From contig NZ_CP054570.1 in NCBI RefSeq assembly GCF_013343115.1, forward strand, positions 1-64,000: a stretch of DNA of 64,000 nt, given 5' to 3'. The position numbers were made by a program, and so were the translations under genes. Numbering within the stretch: the first letter of the stretch is position 1; each line of letters begins with the position of its first letter. Shown piece by piece: positions 1 to 9,905 of the stretch. The notes beneath the pieces are model-generated. The model ran no database searches and was not told the origin of the DNA. It was given only the letters and a program-made list of their open reading frames with translations. The stretch comes from Streptococcus sanguinis. Its GTDB lineage: Bacteria; Bacillota; Bacilli; Lactobacillales; Streptococcaceae.

Positions 1-377
1 CTGCAGCCTTTATCAAGCAGGCTCAGTTAGTATGGGTAAGCGGTTTTTAGTGCCCAAAACCTATGGCCAAGGTCGGAATGAATATTTTGTGGATTATGAT
101 GAAAGCCACCTGCAAAAGAGCTCTTTTGCCTTATGGAGCCGATGAGCGAAGAGGCTGTGGAGAAGACGGAGATTGATCTGATTCATGTGCCGGGTGTGGT
201 CTTCAATTCTCAAGGCTTTCGGATTGGTTACGGCGGCGGCTACTATGACCGTTATCTGGTTGATTTTGCTGGAGCGTCTATCAGCAGCATCTATAGTTTT
301 TTCAACAGTCTGATTTTGAACCCGATTATCACGATATAGCAGTAAAGGAAGTGTTGACTTATGAACTACATCTATGA
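1..377 (+). pseudogene. 5-formyltetrahydrofolate cyclo-ligase, 3' part, frameshifted
   Basis: C-terminal part of the enzyme that converts 5-formyl-THF to 5,10-methenyl-THF with ATP. The family signature GYGGGYYDRYL lies at about 225-260, preceded by IDLIHVPG. The 5' end is outside the window. Reading needs a frame change near base 129, where one G seems to be missing (ttt-gcc-tta instead of ttt-ggc-ctt-atg), and another near 300; the natural C-terminus (DYHDIAVKEVL..) then ends at a TGA at 375-377. Order with rhomboid, galU and gpsA is the usual streptococcal one. The breaks are more likely sequencing errors than decay (see findings). Confidence 0.8.
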
Positions 378-1033
378 TAAAAATATCCTGTGACCAGTAT
401 TTTGCTATTTTGACAACACTTGTCTTTGTGGGATGCTTATTTTACGTGGCTTTTCTTATGCTGAAGCACAAACGGTCTTTGAATTTGGAGCAGTGTATTC
501 TCCAACTATTATCATGAATCCATTCAGATATGGCGCCTCTTTTCTGCTATCTTTGTGCATATTGGCTTGGAGCACTTTGTGGTAAATGTTATTACTCTTT
601 ATTTTATTGGACGGCAGGCAGAAGATATTTTTGGCTCGCGAAATTTCTTTCTGCTTTATATGATGTCAGGCCTGATGGGAAATATCTTTGTCTTCTTTTT
701 CAGTCCGGATACTCTGTCAGCAGGAGCCTCTACAGCCTTGTTTGGACTTTTTGCCTCTATCGTGACCTTGCAATATGTCGTTCGCGACAGCTATATTCAG
801 CAGCTGGGGCAGTCTTATATGACCTTGATTGTGGTCAATATCATCTTTAGTTTCATGCCTGGCATCAGTCTGGCTGGGCATTTGGGTGGTTTGATTGGTG
901 GTATACTCTGCGCGGTCATTCTTCTGTCAAAAGCTCAAGCAATGCCTTTAAACCTACTCAGCGCTGGCTAGTCCTATTTGGTTATCTAGCCTTGGCTGCC
1001 CTCTGATTTTTCTTGGCTTTCATCATTCCTTGA
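375..1033 (+). pseudogene. Rhomboid family intramembrane serine protease, frameshifted
   Basis: Membrane serine protease of the rhomboid family. The readable centre (555-971) carries HIGLEHFVVN, the active-site segment GASTALFG (nucleophile Ser in GxSxxxFG) and the second catalytic residue in AGHLGGLIGG, embedded in hydrophobic helices. The N-terminal third (LTTLVFVG.., FEFGAVYSPTIIMNPF) and the C-terminal tail (FFLAFIIP) appear in other frames, so at least three indels interrupt the gene. The proposed ATG at 375 overlaps the cyclo-ligase stop, as expected for a co-transcribed pair. Substrate cannot be told from sequence. Confidence 0.75.
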
Positions 1034-1069
1034 TTTAATGAATCTTTAGAAAATAACTGATGAAATATC

Positions 1070-1097
1070 AAAAAAGAGGTTGGGAACCTCTTTTTTA
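1070..1097. terminator. Bidirectional rho-independent terminator
   Basis: Inverted repeat AAAAGAGGTT / AACCTCTTTT with a GGG loop and A and T runs on either side. It sits between the convergent rhomboid and galU genes and can serve both. Confidence 0.85.
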
Positions 1098-1137
1098 TAG
1101 CTAAAATTTTATTTTCAAAGTTAGTTGTTTGAATCAA

Positions 1138-2040
1138 TTATTTTTTACTTTGTTTTTTCTCTAACGTATGACCCAAGTCAATGATATACTGCTTCAAGGA
1201 GTCTTTGACCTGCGGATGCTTGAGGGCGTAGTCGATAGAAGTCTTCATAAAGCCGAACTTGTCACCGACATCATAGCGATCGCCCTTAAATTCGCGAGCG
1301 AACACGCGCTGCGTCTTGTTAAGAGTATCAATCGCATCGGTCAGCTGAATCTCATTTCCAGCACCTGGTGCTTGCTTTTCCAAGATTTCAAAAATTTCTG
1401 GTGTCAGCAGGTAACGGCCGATAATAGCCAAATCACTCGGTGCATCCTCAGGTTTTGGCTTTCGACGAAAGTTTCTACGCTGTAGAGACCTTTGACACCT
1501 TCACCTTGAGGGCAATCACACCATAAGAGGAAACTTCATCATGAGGCACCTGCATGACAGCGATGGTAGAAGCATGAGTAGCTTCGTAGTCATCAATCAA
1601 TTGCTTGGTCAGCGGCACAGCCTTATCATTGGTGATGTCCATGAGATCATCGCCCAGCATGACAACGAAAGGCTCGTTTCCTACGAAAGCCTTAGCTTGA
1701 AGGACAGCATCTCCAGTCCGCGCGGATGGCTCTGACGGATAAAGTGCAGACCGATACCAGTGGTTTCATCGACCAATTTGAGCAAGTCGTCTTTACCCTT
1801 TTCTTTGAGGTTGTATTCCAATTCAAAGTTTGAGTCAAAGTGGTCTTCGATGGAGCGTTTTGACTTACCTGTGACAACTAGAATATCTTCAATTCCAGAT
1901 TTGAGAGCTTCCTCAACGATAAACTGGATGGTTGGCTTGTCAACGATTGGCAACATTTCCTTGGCCAGTGCTTTAGTAGCTGGCAGGAAGCGGGTTCCGA
2001 GACCAGCTGCAGGGATGACGGCTTTCTTAACTTTTGACAT
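1138..2040 (-). pseudogene. galU: UTP-glucose-1-phosphate uridylyltransferase, frameshifted
   Basis: Makes UDP-glucose from UTP and glucose-1-phosphate for capsule, glycolipid and wall teichoic polymer synthesis. The start (ATG complement 2038-2040) opens [20 protein letters not shown], the nucleotide-binding signature, followed by [16 protein letters not shown]. The protein is readable in three successive frames (about 2040-1690, 1660-1475, 1431-1138), giving near-normal total length of about 300 residues. Because galU is highly conserved and important in streptococci, two indels in one copy are probably base-calling errors. It lies 16 bp downstream of gpsA on the same strand. Confidence 0.85.
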
Positions 2041-2056
2041 AATTATTTCCTTTCTA

Positions 2057-3067
2057 TTAGAACGAAGTCCATTCGTTCTCAGCCTTGAATTCATTGTTCA
2101 TGATTTCATAAATGGCATCTTTGATATTACAATTTTGATAAATAACCTTGTAAATAGCCTGGGTAATCGGCATATAAACATCCAGCTCCTGGGCCAGTTC
2201 ATAGGCAGCCTTGGTGGTGGAAATCCTTCGATAACCATGCCCATATTGGCTTCAATATCAGATAATTTCTCGCCGCGTCCTAGAGCATTGCCGGCCCGCC
2301 AGTTGCGGGAGTGGACAGAGGTCCCTGTGACAATCAGGTCACCGACACCAGATAGACCGCTGTAGGTTAGAGGTTGGCTCCTAACTTGACACCTAGACGC
2401 GTGATTTCGGCCAGACCGCGTGTGATAATAGCTGCCTTGGCGTATCACCATAGCCTAAGTCCATGGAGAGCACCAGCTCCAACTGCGATGATGTTTTTCA
2501 GAGCGCCTGCAGTCTCTACTCCGATGACATCGGTGTTGGTGTAGAGGCGGAAGTAGTGATTGCTGAAGAGCTCCTGCACATACTTAGCTGTTTCTAGGTC
2601 TTAGAAGCAGCAGTAATTAGGGTAATATCGCGTACAATGGTTTCCTCAGCATGGCTGGGACCTGAGACGACGACAATCTGTGGCGTAGCTCTGCAGGGAT
2701 TTCTTCTTCTAGGATAGTTGAAATCCGTTCGTGAGTATTGGGCTCCAGTCCTTGGAGGCTGCATGATTTCACCTGTGGTCTAGAGCCTGGGCTACTTGTT
2801 GGCTACCAGACGGTACCTTGGTCGGCACGACAAAAAGCACGGCATCCGCATCTTTTAAAGCTTCTTCTAGGTCATGATAAGCCTTGATCTTTTCGTCCAG
2901 TACAATATCTTTGAAATAGCGTTTATGGTGTGTTCGTCGTTGATTTCGTTGATTTGCTCAGCGATATTTCCCCAAATACGAACCTCATGTCCGTTGTCAT
3001 TTAGCACTTGTGATAAGGCCGTTCCCCAAGAACCAGGACCAATCACAGCAACTCGTTGTTTATCCAT
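2057..3067 (-). pseudogene. gpsA: Glycerol-3-phosphate dehydrogenase [NAD(P)+], frameshifted
   Basis: Supplies sn-glycerol-3-phosphate for phospholipid and teichoic acid synthesis. N-terminus [20 protein letters not shown] contains the GxGxxG-type dinucleotide fold (GPGSWG). The remainder (for example GVEIATALVNVI-type core, [11 protein letters not shown] region) is scattered over several frames between 2100 and 2870, and the expected tail [13 protein letters not shown] ends at a TAA at 2057-2059. Total span, 1011 bp or about 337 codons, matches an intact family member, so several small indels and not a large deletion break it. Confidence 0.85.
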
Positions 3068-3158
3068 ATCTTCTCCTTATGATGAAATTCCGAGTCTGAA
3101 TTTAAATCGGTTTTAGAGTCTATATCTCATTTACCATATAATATAAGAAATTTCTTGC

Positions 3159-3186
3159 TTGACATTGTTTTTATCTATGATATAGT
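3159..3186 (+). promoter_or_regulatory. Promoter of the ABC exporter operon
   Basis: TTGACA at 3159-3164 and TATAGT at 3181-3186, 16 bp apart, 40 bp upstream of the exporter start. The divergent gpsA gene starts at 3067. Confidence 0.6.
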
Positions 3187-3225
3187 AAGGAAACTAAGCC
3201 AAATATGAAAAAAGTAGGAGGAAGC

Positions 3226-4916
3226 ATGTTTTTAAAAGTCTATTACGGTATAATGGTATGCCCTGAGTTCGCTTTTGATGACCTCGCTGATGATTGCCAG
3301 CTCACTTTTGCTGCCTTGGTTTTAAAGCACATCTTAGATGCTCTGCAGGAGCAAAATAGCCAGACCATCTACAGTATGGGCGGCTGGCTGATTGGCATCG
3401 GTTTTGTTGGACTGGTGGCAGGAGGATTAATGTGACCTTGGCGGCTTACATTGCCCAGCTGTTTCATCAGATCTCCGTGAGGAGACTTTCCGCAAGATTC
3501 AGACCTTTCTTATGCCAATATCGAGGAATTCAACGCTGGAAATCTAGTCGTGCGGATGACGAATGACATCAATCAGATTCAAAATGTGACTATGATGCTC
3601 TTTCAAATTCTTCTTCGATGCCCATCCTTTTATTGGTTCAGTCATCCTGGCCATTGTGACCATGCCCTCTCTCTGGTGGATTATCTTCTTACTGATTGTG
3701 CTCATAGCTGGTTTAACGGCTGTCATGATGGGATGATGGGCCTCGTTTTAAGAAATTCCAGACTCTTTGGATAAGATCAATGCCATTGCCAAAGAAAATC
3801 TTCGTGGTGTGCGAGTGGTCAAATCCTTCGTTCGGGAGGAAGACCAGTTTATAAGTTCAGTCAGGTGTCTGATGAGCTTTTATCAGAAATCTCTACATTG
3901 GCTATGCATTTTCAATCATTGAGCCGCTGATGATGTTGGTTGGCTACAGTTCAGTTTACTTGGCTATCTGGACTCTATCTGGCATGATTCAGGCGGAACC
4001 AGGCCTGGTCAGCTCTATCGCTTCTTTATCGGTTATCTGAGTCAGATTATTTCACCATCATTATGGTTGGCTTCTTGGGAAATGGCGTGACGAGGGGATC
4101 ATTTCTATCCGTCGGATCAAGGAGGTATTGGCGACGGAGCCAGCCATGACTTTCCCAGACTCGCCAGATGAAGAACTAGAAGGCAGCCTCAGCTTTGAGC
4201 ATGTGACTTTTTCCTATCCCAATGATGACGATCCAATGCTAAAGGATATCAGCTTTGAGGTTGAGCCGGGGCAAATGATTGGCGTTGTCGGTGCGACAGG
4301 CGCTGGGAAATCTACCTTGGCCCAGCTGATTCCCCGTCTTTTTGACCCGCAGGAAGGTTCTGTCAAGATTGGCGGCCGAGATTTGCGAGAGCTTAGTCAG
4401 GGAACTCTTCGCAAAAATGTTTCTATCGTGCTGCAGCGGGCGCTTCTATTTAGCGGGACCATTGCGGATAATCTCCGTCAGGGCAAGCTCAACGCTTCGC
4501 TGCCTGAAATGGAGCGGGCGGCTCGTATTGCCCAAGCCAGTGAATTTATCAGCCGTATGGAAGAGAGTTTTGACAGTGCAGTGGAGGAGCGTGGCAGCAA
4601 CTTCTCTGGCGGTCAGAAGCAGCGGATGTCGATTGCCAGAGGTGTTGTCAACAATCCCAATATTTTGATTTTAGATGATTCGACCTCAGCCTTGGATGCC
4701 AAGTCAGAAAAGCTGGTTCAAGAAGCCTTGAACAAGGAGCTGCAAGGAACGACAACGATTATCATTGCTCAAAAGATTAGCTCCGTCGTTCATGCAGATA
4801 AGATTCTGGTCTTGGATCAAGGACGGCTGATTGGCCAAGGGACGCATGCGGAATTGGTCACCACTAACGATGTTTACCGTGAAATCTACGAAACTCAGAA
4901 AGGAAAGGAGGACTAA
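3226..4916 (+). pseudogene. ABC multidrug exporter half-transporter 1 (PatA-like), frameshifted
   Basis: Type IV ABC exporter: N-terminal six-helix membrane domain, C-terminal ATPase. The ATPase (from about 4170) is intact: Walker [11 protein letters not shown], signature [11 protein letters not shown], Walker [14 protein letters not shown]-loop region [11 protein letters not shown]. The membrane half (3226-4120) is broken by at least four small indels. The likely start is ATG 3226 after AGGAGG; an upstream ATG at 3205 is possible. Together with the next gene it forms a heterodimer of the PatA/PatB (SatA/SatB) fluoroquinolone-exporter type; that assignment rests on architecture and is an inference. 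Walker B ends D-D instead of D-E, as in the degenerate site of heterodimeric exporters. Confidence 0.75.
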
Positions 4917-4917
4917 G

Positions 4918-6683
4918 ATGCGGACGATTGCATTTTTTGGCAATATTTTAAGCGTTACAAATTATCCTTTGTCGTTGTCCTTTTGATGATGATAACAGCG
5001 ACTGTTTTTCAGGTCCTTTTTCCGGTTTATGTCGGTCAGGCTGTTCAGCATTTGGTTGAGTTGGACGGGCTTTGCGGAGAAGGGTGAGACTGATCAGATT
5101 CTGTCAACTTTTGGCAGCGTCATGGGCAGTGTATTGGTGTCCTTTGTCTGCCTGTCTGTTTCCAGCTTGATTTACATGGTTTTGATGACCCGAGTTATTG
5201 CCCATTCGACCAATGAGATGCGCAAGGGCCTGTTTGGCAAGCTGTCCAAGATGACAGTTGCTTTCTTGACCGCCATCAGGATGGAGACATTCTGTCGCGC
5301 TTTACCAGCGACTTGGACAATATCCTGCAGGCTCTAAACGAGAGTATGATCCAGGTTATGAGCAATGCCTTACTCTATCTGGGCCTCGTGATTATCATGT
5401 TTGTTCAAAATGCTAGATTGGCCTGGATAACGGTAGCTAGCACGCCGGTTGCTTTTCTTCTTCTAGTGGTCATTGTTAGGCTGGCTCGGAAATACACCAA
5501 TCTTCAGCAAAAAGAAGTCGGTCGCCTCAATGCTTATATGGACGAGACCATTTCCGGTCAGAAGGCTGTTATCGTTCAGGGAATGCAGGAGGAGGTCATC
5601 AAAGGTTTCATTGAGCAGAATGACCGCGTACGCTCGGCAACCTTTAAAGGACGGACCTTTTCAGGGCTTCTCTTCCCTATCATGAACGGGATGAATTTGA
5701 TTAATACAGCCATTGTTATTTTTGTTGGTTCAGCTGTCTTACTGAGCGACCCTAATGTTGAAACGGCTGTTGCAGTTGGCCTGATTACCACTTTCACTCA
5801 GTTCTCTCAGCAGTATTATCAGCCTATCATCCAGATTGCGGCCAGCTGGGGCAGTTTGCAGTTGGCCTTTACAGGGGCTGACCGGATTCAGGAGATGTTT
5901 GATGCGCCGGAGGAAGTCCGGCCGGAGAATGCCCCTGCTTTCACAGAGCTCACAGACTCCGTGGATATCAAGCATGTGGACTTCTCTTATGTTGAAGGCA
6001 AGCCCATTCTCAAAGACGTGTCTATCTTAGCCCCTAAGGGCAAGATGACGGCTGTTGTTGGCCCTACTGGTTCAGGTAAGACGACCATTATGAACCTGCT
6101 CAATCGCTTTTATGATGTGGATAGTGGCAGCATTGAGTTTGACGGTCGCGACATTCGTGACTATGAGCTGGACAGCTTACGGAGTCATGTGGGCATTGTC
6201 TTGCAGGATTCGGTGCTCTTTAGCGGTACGATTCGGGACAATATCCGATTCGGTGTGCCGGATGCCAGTCAGGAGATGGTAGAAACGGCTGCGCGTGCGA
6301 CCCATATTCATGACTATATTGAAAGTCTGCCAGACAAATACGATACTCTGGTAGATGATGACCAGAATATTTTCTCAACTGGGCAGAAACAGCTGATTTC
6401 CATCGCTAGAACTTTGCTGACTGATCCGCAAGTCTTGATTTTGGACGAAGCGACTTCCAATGTCGATACGGTGACGGAGAGCAAGATTCAGCAAGCCATG
6501 GAAGCCGTTGTGGCTGGCCGAACTAGCTTTGTCATTGCTCACCGCCTCAAGACAATTCTCAATGCCGACCAGATTATCGTCCTCAAAGACGGAGAGGTTA
6601 TCGAACAGGGCGATCATCACCAGCTCCTTAAACTCGGTGGCTTCTACTCAGAGCTCTATCACAACCAGTTTGTCTTTGAGTAG
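4918..6683 (+). pseudogene. ABC multidrug exporter half-transporter 2 (PatB-like), frameshifted near its start
   Basis: Second half-transporter, starting ATG 4918 directly after the first gene's stop with AAAGGAGG upstream. From 5313 the frame is clean: membrane helices, Walker [12 protein letters not shown]-loop [11 protein letters not shown], Walker [13 protein letters not shown] (catalytic Glu present, so this is the consensus ATPase subunit), H-loop IAHRL. The signature is [10 protein letters not shown], with T replacing the second S/G, typical of one side of heterodimeric exporters. Three indels occur before 5313; the first is a T-run at about 4933 that is one T short of restoring the frame (MRTIAFFWQYFKRY..), a classic homopolymer error. 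Confidence 0.75.
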
Positions 6684-6742
6684 CTGGTTGGTTTTGCAGC
6701 TGGATAATCAGCCAGGCTTTTAAAATATTAAATAGAAAATTT

Positions 6743-6778
6743 AAAAAATCCAGCAGGTTTCTTTTCCTGCTGGATTTT
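6743..6778. terminator. Bidirectional terminator
   Basis: Twelve-base stem AAATCCAGCAGG / CCTGCTGGATTT with flanking A and T tracts, between the convergent exporter gene and peptide-binding lipoprotein gene. Confidence 0.85.
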
Positions 6779-6798
6779 AATTAACATCAAAGTAGTGA

Positions 6799-8772
6799 TT
6801 ATTTCACATGTTTAGCCAGATCTTCTTGGGCCTTTTTATTGGATTCCTCTTTTTCTTTTTTCCACTTTTCTTGGACCTTTTGATAGTCTTTAGTCGTGAC
6901 AATCTCATCACTGATTTCCACGTATTTATGGTAGTTGGCATCTTTTGTACCTGTCTGAGCATAAGAGTTGGTAAATGGCACAATCCGAGAAATGAACGGT
7001 GCTGCTCCTCTGCTGCTCATAGTTGGCACAACGAGGGCACTATCTGTCAGCCATGCTTGAGCTGCAGCATATTTTTCATAACGCTTGTCAACATCTTGTG
7101 TTTCGTTTCCGGCCTCTTCGATCAGCTTGCTGTACTCATCCAGTCCTACAGCTTTAGCAGCAGCATTGTCTTTGTCTTCAAATCCAAGGTAGGTTCTGGT
7201 CTGAGTGCTGTTACCTGGCACTAAAATGTCCAGGTAAGTAGATGGATCTTGGTAGTCTGGCTCCCAGCCAACGAGACCGTTGATATCCCAGTCTTCCTGG
7301 CTAGCAGCTTCAGCATTGAAGGTGATGTTTAGTGCTTCGTCCTCAGCCAGCATCTGTAGGTCTACAGAGACATTGTCCTTTCCTAAAGCCTCTTCTAGTG
7401 ACTGTTTCAGAGATTGCATGCGGTTGACGAAGTTAGTAGAATTCTGAGCGACAGGAACGTCTAGATGGATTGGGAATTGTACGCCTTCATCTGCAAGAGC
7501 CTGCTTGGCTTTGGCAAATTCCGCTTTGGCTTTGTCAGTATTGTGGAGACCGTCTTGGCCGTCATCCAGCTTGATACCTTTCCACTCGTCACCATAGGAA
7601 GCTAGTGATTCTTCGACCAGAGTGCCAAATTCCTTGCCATTGGCTTGTACGAAGGTTGGCGGAACAAAGAGATTACGGACAGCTGGCTTGGCTGCATCTT
7701 CTCCGTTGACCTGAGCTGAATAGCTTTCGCGGTTAAGGGCAAAGGCTAGAGCTTGGCGGAAGTCTTTGTTCAGCAGAGCTTTTTTGGTAGCTTCTTTTTG
7801 TTCATCGCTGGTTTTAGAAGTATGGTTATAACTTTGACGGTCAATGTTAAAGCTGATTAGACCGACACCCGCTCCTGCTTCTGTCATGAAGATATTATCT
7901 TTGTATTTCTCAGCGATTGAGGAATAACTGGAAGTGGCTGGGTAGAGTCTTGCCAAACTGTAGCCGCCATCTCCGAAGGTCCGCGCTAATGAATCTTGGT
8001 CAGAACCATCGTAGTAAGATAGTTTGACGCCATCAATCTTAACCTTGTCCTTATCCCAGTAGTTAGGGTTCTTCTCAAATTCGACAGAGGATTTAGAAGT
8101 AATGGATTTCATGATAAATGGACCGTTATACAGAATGGAGTCGGCTTTGGTTGCCTGACCGAATTCCTTGCCTTGCTTTTCTAGGAAGGCCTCGTTGACC
8201 GGCATCATAACACCTGATGTTGTTTTAGAGTTCCAGTAGGTTTCAGGCTTGTTGAGTGTATATTGAACCGTATGATCGTCCAGTGCCTTAACTCCAACAG
8301 CTGAAAAGTCCTTGTTGGTACCAGCTGCATATTCACTCAGTCCCTTGATGGAATCTTGGATAAGAGGGAGGGCGTCTGATTTGATATCAGCAGCATGTTT
8401 GATACCTGTTACAAAGTCCTGAGCCGTGACATCTGCGTATTCTTCGCCATCAGCGGTATACCACTTGGCATCTTTGCGCAGCTTATAGGTATAGACGAGA
8501 CCATCTGGAGAGACTGTCCAATCTTCTGCGATAGACGGAGCTAAGTTTCCATATTTATCATTTTCCAGCAAGCCGTCTACACCATTTGTAGTCAGCTCGT
8601 GGGTAGACACCTTTGCTGACTGGATGTAGTCCAAAGTCGTTGGATCAGACGTAAAGACATAGCTGTAGATTTTTTTGCTGGATTGGGAACTTCCGCCTCC
8701 AGAGCAAGCTGTAAGTAAGCCGACAGAGAGCAGAGTGAGCCCTGCGGCAAGAAGAATATTTGATTTTCTCAT
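6799..8772 (-). CDS. Oligopeptide ABC transporter substrate-binding lipoprotein (AliA/HppA/AmiA family)
   Basis: Family 5 extracellular solute-binding protein, 657 residues, the usual length of streptococcal AmiA/AliA/AliB and S. gordonii HppA/G/H proteins. It has a lipoprotein signal ending in LLTAC (lipidated Cys at about residue 23) followed by a Gly/Ser linker, then the SBP_bac_5 fold (SYVFTSDPTTLDYIQS.., NGVDGLLENDKYGN). Start chosen at 8772 because GGAGG lies 6 bases upstream; a longer frame from 8784 lacks one. No permease or ATPase gene adjoins it, so it probably feeds a shared Ami-type importer elsewhere. Bound peptides could feed nutrition or peptide signalling; that part is inference. 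Confidence 0.9.
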   Translation of the reverse strand: MRKSNILLAAGLTLLSVGLLTACSGGGSSQSSKKIYSYVFTSDPTTLDYIQSAKVSTHELTTNGVDGLLENDKYGNLAPSIAEDWTVSPDGLVYTYKLRKDAKWYTADGEEYADVTAQDFVTGIKHAADIKSDALPLIQDSIKGLSEYAAGTNKDFSAVGVKALDDHTVQYTLNKPETYWNSKTTSGVMMPVNEAFLEKQGKEFGQATKADSILYNGPFIMKSITSKSSVEFEKNPNYWDKDKVKIDGVKLSYYDGSDQDSLARTFGDGGYSLARLYPATSSYSSIAEKYKDNIFMTEAGAGVGLISFNIDRQSYNHTSKTSDEQKEATKKALLNKDFRQALAFALNRESYSAQVNGEDAAKPAVRNLFVPPTFVQANGKEFGTLVEESLASYGDEWKGIKLDDGQDGLHNTDKAKAEFAKAKQALADEGVQFPIHLDVPVAQNSTNFVNRMQSLKQSLEEALGKDNVSVDLQMLAEDEALNITFNAEAASQEDWDINGLVGWEPDYQDPSTYLDILVPGNSTQTRTYLGFEDKDNAAAKAVGLDEYSKLIEEAGNETQDVDKRYEKYAAAQAWLTDSALVVPTMSSRGAAPFISRIVPFTNSYAQTGTKDANYHKYVEISDEIVTTKDYQKVQEKWKKEKEESNKKAQEDLAKHVK

Positions 8773-8999
8773 AGGGACCTCCAAGTCATGAGTTTTTACA
8801 CTGCTTATTATAACAAATTTCTGTCAAAAGTAAATAATTTTCTGATAATTCTGAAATGTTTTTCTAAATTTTAAAAAAGAGATTTATAGTGTTGCATATT
8901 CTGATAAAAAATTTTTATAACCAGCTTTAAAAAAATCTATTGGACGGCTTCGCAGAGGAGTGGTAAGATATACTATATCAAATAAGGGGGAATCACGGT

Positions 9000-9689
9000 A
9001 TGTGCAGAACAATTGTTGGAATTTCAGCCAATCTTTGTCCAGTAGATGAAGCTGGAAAAAATATTCACACCTCTGTTTCACGCAAGTTTGTGGACGGCGT
9101 ACGAATGGTTGGTGGCCTGCCGATGGTGATTCCCGTCGGGGATAAAAGTTTAGTTCAGGATTATGTAGAAACGATTGACAAGCTGATTTTATCAGGCGGG
9201 CAAAATGTTCACCCACAGTTTTATGGGGAAGAAAAGACCATTGACAGCGATGATTACAATATTGTCCGCGATGAGTTTGAGTTGGCTCTCTTGAAAGAAG
9301 CTCTGCGCCAAAACAAGCCTGTCATGGCTATTTGCCGCGGTCTGCAGTTGGTCAATGTTGCTTTTGGCGGCACTCTCAATCAGCATATCGAAAATCACTG
9401 GCAGGGCTTGCCATTTGGTACTTCGCACTCCATTCGTACGGAGAAAGACAGCGTTGTGGAGCGTTTGTTTGGTCAGGCTAGCCAGATTAATTCGGTCCAT
9501 CGCCAAAGCATCAAAGACTTGGCGCCTAATTTCCGCGCGACAGCTTTTGATCCCAGAGACAATACCATCGAAGCGATTGAATCGGTTGACAATCATCGTA
9601 TCATAGGTCTTCAATGGCATCCGGAGTTTTTAATAAACGAAGAAAAGGGCAATTTGGAGCTATTTCAGTACCTCTTGCAAGAGCTGTAA
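9000..9689 (+). CDS. Class I glutamine amidotransferase-like hydrolase (PuuD / gamma-glutamyl-GABA hydrolase family)
   Basis: Peptidase C26 family, 229 residues. The nucleophile elbow MAICRGLQ (Cys near residue 107) and the His-Glu pair QWHPEF (near residue 205) are present, and LILSGGQNVHPQFYGEE matches the family's oxyanion region. Members hydrolyse gamma-glutamyl amides, but most streptococcal copies are uncharacterised. ATG 9000 follows a G-rich ribosome site (AAGGGGG). A TATACT-like -10 lies near 8968. Single-gene unit followed by the sRNA promoter. Confidence 0.85.
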   Translation: MCRTIVGISANLCPVDEAGKNIHTSVSRKFVDGVRMVGGLPMVIPVGDKSLVQDYVETIDKLILSGGQNVHPQFYGEEKTIDSDDYNIVRDEFELALLKEALRQNKPVMAICRGLQLVNVAFGGTLNQHIENHWQGLPFGTSHSIRTEKDSVVERLFGQASQINSVHRQSIKDLAPNFRATAFDPRDNTIEAIESVDNHRIIGLQWHPEFLINEEKGNLELFQYLLQEL

Positions 9690-9714
9690 AAATTATTTTA
9701 TTTTTTTAAGTTAC

Positions 9715-9747
9715 TTTTAGGAAAATTTAAGATAAGTGTTCTATACT
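9715..9747 (+). promoter_or_regulatory. CiaR-box promoter of a small RNA
   Basis: TTTTAG, five bases, TTTAAG (9715-9731) followed exactly 10 bases later by TATACT (9742-9747). This is the layout of promoters activated by the response regulator CiaR in streptococci (TTTAAG-N5-TTTAAG overlapping the -35 position). A further TTTAAG at 9705-9710 makes three half-sites at one-turn spacing. Confidence 0.7.
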
Positions 9748-9753
9748 AAGACT

Positions 9754-9850
9754 ATAAACAAAGACCTCCTAACTTTGTTTAGAAATCCTAAAACTTTTCT
9801 TTTTCATAATAATCTCCCTATAAGAACCGCCCAATTGGCGGTTTTTTTGC
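9754..9850 (+). ncRNA. CiaR-dependent small RNA (csRNA/ccn family)
   Basis: About 95 nt between the CiaR-type promoter and a strong terminator (AACCGCC / GGCGGTT, 9825-9843, then seven T). A 5' hairpin AAACAAAG / CTTTGTTT (9756-9780) presents ACCTCCTAA in its loop, and a central A/T-rich single strand holds TCTCCC (9813-9818); both are complementary to Shine-Dalgarno sequences. This plan, two anti-SD stretches and a terminal hairpin, is that of the csRNAs of S. pneumoniae and relatives, which repress translation of targets such as comC. No ORF is present. Family assignment is by pattern only. Confidence 0.75.
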
Positions 9851-9858
9851 TTGTTTTT

Positions 9859-9875
9859 TGCGAATTTAGTATAAT
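9859..9875 (+). promoter_or_regulatory. dut promoter with a ComX-type combox
   Basis: A T-run followed by TGCGAATT (9859-9866) resembles the streptococcal late-competence cin-box TACGAATA (TNCGAAT core). A vegetative -10 TATAAT follows at 9870-9875, 30 bp upstream of dut. The dut-radA cluster belongs to the late competence regulon in pneumococcus, so dual control is plausible. Confidence 0.55.
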
Positions 9876-9905
9876 AGGGACAGCAAAAATAGAAAAGAGA
9901 AATAC

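Noticed and set aside
1138..3067. galU and gpsA as true pseudogenes
   Set aside because: Full-length motifs in successive frames, clustered with other broken genes at the window start and clean sequence later; sequencing error is the better explanation.
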